Positions 60,086-64,000 of a stretch of 64,000 nt of DNA are shown one piece after another. This stretch comes from Rhizobium sp. CCGE 510 (GTDB taxonomy: Bacteria; Pseudomonadota; Alphaproteobacteria; Rhizobiales; Rhizobiaceae), in NCBI RefSeq assembly GCF_000292525.1, contig NZ_AEYF01000045.1:859844-923843 (forward strand). The letters run 5' to 3'. The notes beneath the pieces were generated by a model that saw nothing but the letters and a program-made list of their open reading frames with translations, did not search any database and was not told the DNA's origin. The position numbers and the translations under genes were made by a program. Position 1 is the stretch's first letter. Each line of letters starts with the position of its first letter.

Positions 60086-62028
60086 CCGTGACTGGGCGCC
60101 GGCGGGCGCTGCGCTTCGCCGATCTTCCGCTGCGGGCAAAGGGCATCATCATCATCACGGTGCCGCTGGCGCTGTTGCTTGCAGCGCTCGCCTCGGTCTT
60201 CGTCGCCGACCGGCAGAGCCGGATCGCCGAGGATCAGGTGCGGGTGACGCTGGAGATCCAGTCCGGGATTCAGGAGATCCACGCCCTGATCGCCGAAGCC
60301 GCGACCGCCGTGCGGGGGTATCTGCTGACCGGCAGAGCCGATTTTCTCGATCCGTTCAGTCGGGCCGAAGACAGGCTGCCCGTCGTGCTCGACGAAGTCA
60401 GCGGCCGATTGCGGGATCAAGAGCAGAAGGACCGCCTCGACCGCATTCGCGCGCTGGTCGAGGCGAAAGTCGACCGACTCCAGCTGCTGAAGCAGGCCGA
60501 CATCCTGCGCGCCGGCGGGCGCGAGGATCTTGCCGCCAAGCTTATCGAGGGCAAACAGGTTCTCGACGTGCTGAGACAGGAGATCGACGCGATGAACCGG
60601 CGGGAGGCCGATCTCCTTCACGCGAGGACAGAGGCCGCCGACCGAGTTCGCACCCTGTCGCGAAGCCTGATGATCGCTGCCGGCTTCCTCGGTTTTGCCG
60701 GCGCGCTCGTCGCCGTCTTCCTGTTTTCGGCGAGCATCGTGCGCCGGGTGCATGCGCTGAAAGCCCAGGCGCATCGGCTGGCGCAAGGCGAGGTCGTGAC
60801 AGTGGCCGATCCCTTCCGCGATGAACTCGGCAGCCTCGAACAGGGGCTGGAAGATGCGAGTGTTCTCTTGAAAAAGCGCGAGGCCGATCTGACCGAGAGC
60901 GAGGAGCGCTTCCGCCAGTTGGTCGAGGGCGTCAGCGACTACGGCATCTTCGGGCTCGATCCCGACGGGCTGGTGGTGAGCTGGAACGCCGGCGCCGAGA
61001 GGATCACCGGCTACGGCGCCGACGAGATCGTCGGCCAGCATTTTTCCCGCTTCTATCCGGCGCAGACCAGGGACATATTTCCGGCTGAAGAGCTTTCCAA
61101 GGCAACGCTGAACGGACGCACCGAGGCGGAAGGCTGGCGGGTGCGCAAGGATGGCTCCCGCTTCTGGTCGCATGTCGTCGTCACCGCGCTGCATGACGAG
61201 ACGGGCCGGCTGCGCGGCTTTTCCAAGATCACCCGCGACATCACCGAGCGCAAGCAATTCGAAGAGGCCCTGCTTGCCGCCCGCGAGGATGCGATCCGGG
61301 CCAGCAATGCCAAGAGCGAATTCCTGTCGCGCATGAGCCACGAGCTGCGCACCCCGCTGAATGCCGTTCTCGGTTTCGCCCAGCTTCTGGAAATGGACCT
61401 CACCGATGCCGATTCCCGAGAGAGCGTCGCGCAGATCTTAAGGGCCGGCCGGCATCTGCTCAGCCTGATCGACGAGGTTCTCGACATGGCCAGGATCGAG
61501 GCCGGGCGAATGGATCTTGCCGTCGAAGCGCAACCCGTCGCCGAGGTGATCGATGAAGCCGTGTCGCTTGCAAAACCGCTCTGCGGCAAACAGCAGATCC
61601 GGATCGAGGTCCTCGAGCCGGCCGAGCCGGATCTGACTGTGTTTGCCGACCGGCGGCGTCTGCTGCAGGTGTTCCTAAACCTCCTCTCCAATGCGGTGAA
61701 ATACAATCGGCACCTGGGAACTGTCACGGTCAGTCACCGCGCGATGGGCGAGGATCGCATTCGGATCGAGGTCAGCGATACCGGCGCCGGCATTCCGGCC
61801 GAACGCGTTGCCCGGCTTTTCACCCCGTTCGACCGGCTGGGGGCCGAACGGATCAGCCAGGAAGGAACCGGCCTCGGGCTTGCGCTGTCGAAACATCTGA
61901 TCGACGCCATGGGCGGCGTGCTCGGCTTCAGCAACCGCCCGGAAGGCGGCGCTACTTTCCACATCGATCTGCCGCGCGTGCATGCGGTGGTGCAGGAGGC
62001 CGGGGCGCAAGACGTCGCGGTATCGTGA
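60082..62028 (+). CDS. Membrane sensor histidine kinase (CHASE3-HAMP-PAS-HisKA-HATPase)
   Basis: This 648-residue kinase has a first helix (about 20-43), a CHASE3 periplasmic domain (about 45-190), a second helix (about 195-215) and HAMP. A PAS domain (about 275-390: DYGIFGLDPDGLVVSWNAGAERITGYGADEIVG) precedes HisKA with His420 (SRMSHELRTPLNAVLGF) and HATPase_c (VFLNLLSNAVKYN, DTGAGIP, GTGLGLALS). It is co-transcribed with the NarL-type pair, though its own partner is more likely the single-domain receiver at 63453. An IS element now separates them. The signal is unknown. Confidence 0.92.
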   Translation: MTVTGRRRALRFADLPLRAKGIIIITVPLALLLAALASVFVADRQSRIAEDQVRVTLEIQSGIQEIHALIAEAATAVRGYLLTGRADFLDPFSRAEDRLPVVLDEVSGRLRDQEQKDRLDRIRALVEAKVDRLQLLKQADILRAGGREDLAAKLIEGKQVLDVLRQEIDAMNRREADLLHARTEAADRVRTLSRSLMIAAGFLGFAGALVAVFLFSASIVRRVHALKAQAHRLAQGEVVTVADPFRDELGSLEQGLEDASVLLKKREADLTESEERFRQLVEGVSDYGIFGLDPDGLVVSWNAGAERITGYGADEIVGQHFSRFYPAQTRDIFPAEELSKATLNGRTEAEGWRVRKDGSRFWSHVVVTALHDETGRLRGFSKITRDITERKQFEEALLAAREDAIRASNAKSEFLSRMSHELRTPLNAVLGFAQLLEMDLTDADSRESVAQILRAGRHLLSLIDEVLDMARIEAGRMDLAVEAQPVAEVIDEAVSLAKPLCGKQQIRIEVLEPAEPDLTVFADRRRLLQVFLNLLSNAVKYNRHLGTVTVSHRAMGEDRIRIEVSDTGAGIPAERVARLFTPFDRLGAERISQEGTGLGLALSKHLIDAMGGVLGFSNRPEGGATFHIDLPRVHAVVQEAGAQDVAVS

Positions 62029-62059
62029 AAAGCTCTCCGTCGTCATGCTCTGCCTTGTG

Positions 62060-63328
62060 CCACTACTGTCCGGTTTAAATTTTGTCACCATTGGAGGCTC
62101 ATCTGGCCGGGATTTCCGGGGGGACTGTGGCTTGGTTTTATCAGGCGGTCGATCCTTTTGCGGTGCATGAGGTTGGCGCGCACCAGGCGAGCGAAGGCCA
62201 GCGGGCTGGTGACGATGCTCTGGTCGGCCTTTGCCATCTGCAGCAGCAGATAGGCGATGAGAGCGACGGCGATCTGGATGCGGACGGCATTTTCGCTGTT
62301 ACCGAGGAAATGGCGGATCTTCAGCGTCTGCTTGACCCAGCGGAAGAACAGCTCGATGGTCCAGCGGCGCTTGTAAAGCGCGGCGATCTCCTCGGCCGGG
62401 GCGGTGAGATCGTTGGAGAAGATGCGCAATATCTTGCCGGTTTCGATCCGCACGCCGATCTCGCGCACCGGCCGGTTCATCGGGTTGCGGCGGCTCTTGG
62501 CCTGGCGCTGCGGCAACAGGCCGATGCGGTCGAACAGGATGCCGGCATCCTCGTTTGCCGCCTGCTCACCGCCAGTTTCGTGTGGGATTTGAGGCGGCTG
62601 ACGATGCGGCAGCCGGCGGCGTCCAGCTTCGCCCACCAGCCGAAGTCGTAATAGCCGAGGTCGAAGACATAGGTGGCGCCCGCCTCGACCGGCATCTCTT
62701 TGGCGGCAGTAATGTCGTTGACATTGGCCGGGGTGACGGCCGCATAGATCGGCCGTTCGGCGTTGGCATCGTAGACGACGTGCATCTTGGCGCCGCAAGC
62801 CTGATCGGAAAAGCGCGCCCACTGCGATCCCGCCCCCGAAAGTGGCAGACTGCTGCCGTCGATCAGATAGACCGCCTCGCCGACAGCCCGCTTGAGCCCG
62901 CGCCCGGAGCGGGCCACCATCTGCGCGAACAACTCGGCAAAAACGGCGCTCGGACGCAGGCCGTTGGCATCGGCGAACGTCGAGCGCGACACCGGGCGAG
63001 CGCCGAGGTGGTAAAGGCGCGCGCCATGGCTCTGCATGGAGCCGACGATCTCACGCAGACTGACGGCACCGGCAAGCTGGCCATAAAGCAGCGCGATCAA
63101 CTGGCTCTTGGTCGACAGCCGCCGGACATGCTTGTCGGCCTGATGCTCCTCCACAAGTCGGTCGAAGACCGCCCACGGAATCCGCTTCAACAGATCATAG
63201 AAAGACGCTATTGTCATGCCGCACGGTGTTGCCCCTCTTTCGTGTCCGAGATCGTCGCCAAACGCTCGAACATGAGTAGAATCAACACCGTGCACCATGT
63301 CCACTAAATTTAAACCGGACAGCAGTGG
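62060..63328. mobile_element. IS4-family insertion sequence (1269 bp)
   Basis: Terminal inverted repeats of 23 bases (62060-62082 and 63306-63328) differ at one position and share the core CTGTCCGGTTTAAATTT. The 7-base CCTTGTG flanks both ends (62053-62059 and 63329-63335) as target duplication; matching can be extended imperfectly to 10-11 bases, which is nearer the usual IS4 size, so the exact tip is uncertain. It holds one frameshifted transposase gene on the minus strand. It lies between the CHASE3 kinase and the single-domain response regulator. Confidence 0.9.
62085..63217 (-). pseudogene. Frameshifted IS4-family DDE transposase
   Basis: The N-terminal part (from MTIASFYDLLKRIPWAVF at 63217) runs in one frame through LIDGSSLPLSG and FDLGYYDFGW, which carry the two catalytic Asp, to SHTKLAV near 62571. 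The rest, including the YREK signature YKRRWTIELFFRWVK with the catalytic Glu, continues in the -1 frame to 62085. One missing base near 62568-62571 explains this. The upstream bases read RHDNSVF, the usual start of related transposases as I remember them, in yet another frame, suggesting a second one-base change. Loss of function is likely; programmed frameshifting has no slippery A/T run here. Confidence 0.82.
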
Positions 63329-63403
63329 CCTTGTGCCGAGCATCTGACCACGATAATTTCTGGACAGGAAAACATTTATTTTCAGAAACTTAATTGGGCA
63401 GGC

Positions 63404-63435
63404 GTAGATCCTCGGCACAAGGCCGAGGATGACGT
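63404..63435. repeat. Small CCTTGTG-loop palindrome, intact copy
   Basis: ATCCTCGG (63409-63416) and CCGAGGAT (63424-63431) are perfect arms around a CACAAGG loop. An oppositely oriented near-copy (ATGCTCTG-CCTTGTG-CCGAGCAT) existed at 62044 onward and is the exact site split by the IS. The two copies form a 12-base inverted pair (63329-63340 / 63411-63422). Confidence 0.75.
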
Positions 63436-63452
63436 CGCGGGGGGCTTGGTCC

Positions 63453-63932
63453 ATGACAGATTCCACGGATATCGTGCGTCGATCGACGATCCTGATCATC
63501 GATGACGAACCCGCCAATGTTTCGCTGCTGGAGCGCATCCTCAAGCGGGAAGGCTTCACGACGCTGATCAGCACGACCGAACCGCGCGAGGCCTTGCGGC
63601 TGTTCCGCGAGCATCCCGTCGATCTCGTTCTTCTCGATCTGATGATGCCCGATCTCGACGGTTTCGCGCTTCTCGAAACCTTTGCAAGGCTCATTCCCGA
63701 AAACAGCTACCTGCCGATCCTGGTTCTGACCGCCGATGCGACCCTGCCGACGCGTAGGCGGGCATTGTCTCTCGGCGCAAAGGATTTTCTGACCAAACCC
63801 TTCGACGCGATAGAAGCGGTCCTGCGCATCTTCAACCTTCTCGAAACCCGCATTCTGACCTTGGAACTTGCCAAACATGGGCTGGCGACGCCGAAATCGG
63901 AACGTCCGTGGGTCGATCCACCCCTATCTTGA
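63453..63932 (+). CDS. Single-domain response regulator
   Basis: The 159-residue protein is a receiver domain with IDDEPANVSLLERIL (acidic pair), phospho-acceptor Asp62 in LVLLDLMMPDLDG, Thr in LVLTADA and Lys in FLTKPFDAIE. A short C-terminal tail without an output domain follows. Such proteins act by protein contact or as phosphate relays. ATG 63453 is preferred; ATG 63429 is in frame but lies in the palindromic repeat. Before the IS landed, its gene followed the CHASE3 kinase gene by about 120 bases, so they are probably partners. The IS may now uncouple its transcription. Confidence 0.88.
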   Translation: MTDSTDIVRRSTILIIDDEPANVSLLERILKREGFTTLISTTEPREALRLFREHPVDLVLLDLMMPDLDGFALLETFARLIPENSYLPILVLTADATLPTRRRALSLGAKDFLTKPFDAIEAVLRIFNLLETRILTLELAKHGLATPKSERPWVDPPLS

Positions 63933-64000
63933 CGGGGCATTGGTTGGCTGATGACGTGTCGGTGCAAGGTGTTGGCCAATGCCGCGCCAACCCAAGAGAG

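Noticed and set aside
59782..61341. A 519-codon minus-strand frame under the two-component genes
   Set aside because: Antisense shadow; both sense genes have full domain sets and overlapping starts.
63936..63983. GGCATTGG / CCAATGCC inverted pair after the last gene
   Set aside because: The arms are 32 bases apart with no T-tract, so it is not a convincing terminator; the window ends before its context can be judged.
1..64000. CRISPR arrays, tRNA and rRNA genes
   Set aside because: No regularly spaced direct repeats, no cloverleaf-like sequence and no conserved rRNA stretch were noticed in a reading by eye; a tRNA or covariance-model scan was not possible.

Overview
The window looks like part of a large repABC replicon (secondary plasmid or chromid) of a Rhizobium of the R. 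etli / R. leguminosarum group. The evidence is a complete repA-repB-repC cassette with its antisense-RNA interval, high GC, rhizobial palindromic repeats, and panC-panB and oxyR-katG lying near repABC. From memory that last combination occurs on R. etli plasmid p42f. The replicon assignment is inference; the gene calls come from reading the sequence.

Region 1 (1-32.6 kb) is a surface-polysaccharide island. A very long secreted-type protein with an N,N-dimethylformamidase-beta-like domain, Ig-like, DUF4082 and VCBS modules runs off the left edge. It faces a plus-strand pair, an ExoF-type export protein and a Wzx flippase. A minus-strand run of six overlapping genes then makes one or more amino or diamino nucleotide sugars (acyltransferase, oxidoreductase, aminotransferase, acyltransferase, epimerase, aminotransferase). 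A LuxR-type regulator with a degenerate receiver domain lies upstream of it. Two GT2 glycosyltransferases follow, then UDP-xylose synthase, a WbaP-type initiating transferase, a WecG/TagA transferase, a parallel beta-helix protein and a Wzy-type polymerase, all on the minus strand. Divergent from Wzy is a tightly coupled plus-strand set: one GT2, two GT4, a Wzc/ExoP-type co-polymerase with kinase domain, and gmd and fcl for GDP-fucose. Together this is a nearly complete Wzx/Wzy-dependent pathway, probably for a polymer with fucose, xylose and amino-sugar components.

Region 2 (33-42.1 kb) is a carbohydrate-uptake locus: two ROK regulators, a Gfo/Idh/MocA oxidoreductase, a binding protein, two permeases, a TIM-barrel isomerase/epimerase and an ATPase. 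Region 3 (42.1-46.1 kb) is repABC with leader palindromes, one parS-like site between repA and repB, and a counter-transcribed RNA between repB and repC.

Region 4 (46-58.1 kb) holds a chemoreceptor paired with a di-haem cytochrome c peroxidase, a ProQ/FinO-type RNA-binding protein, panCB, an orphan TadG-like protein with a von Willebrand A domain, divergent oxyR-katG, a vapBC toxin-antitoxin pair and a SnoaL-like secreted protein. Region 5 (58.2-64 kb) is a two-component locus (kinase, NarL-type regulator, CHASE3-PAS kinase, single-domain regulator). An IS4-family element with a frameshifted transposase interrupts it, inserted precisely in the loop of a small repeated palindrome.

Most genes on both strands are joined by ATGA or GTGA stop/start overlaps, so the operon boundaries are fairly clear. 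No tRNA, rRNA or CRISPR array was seen.
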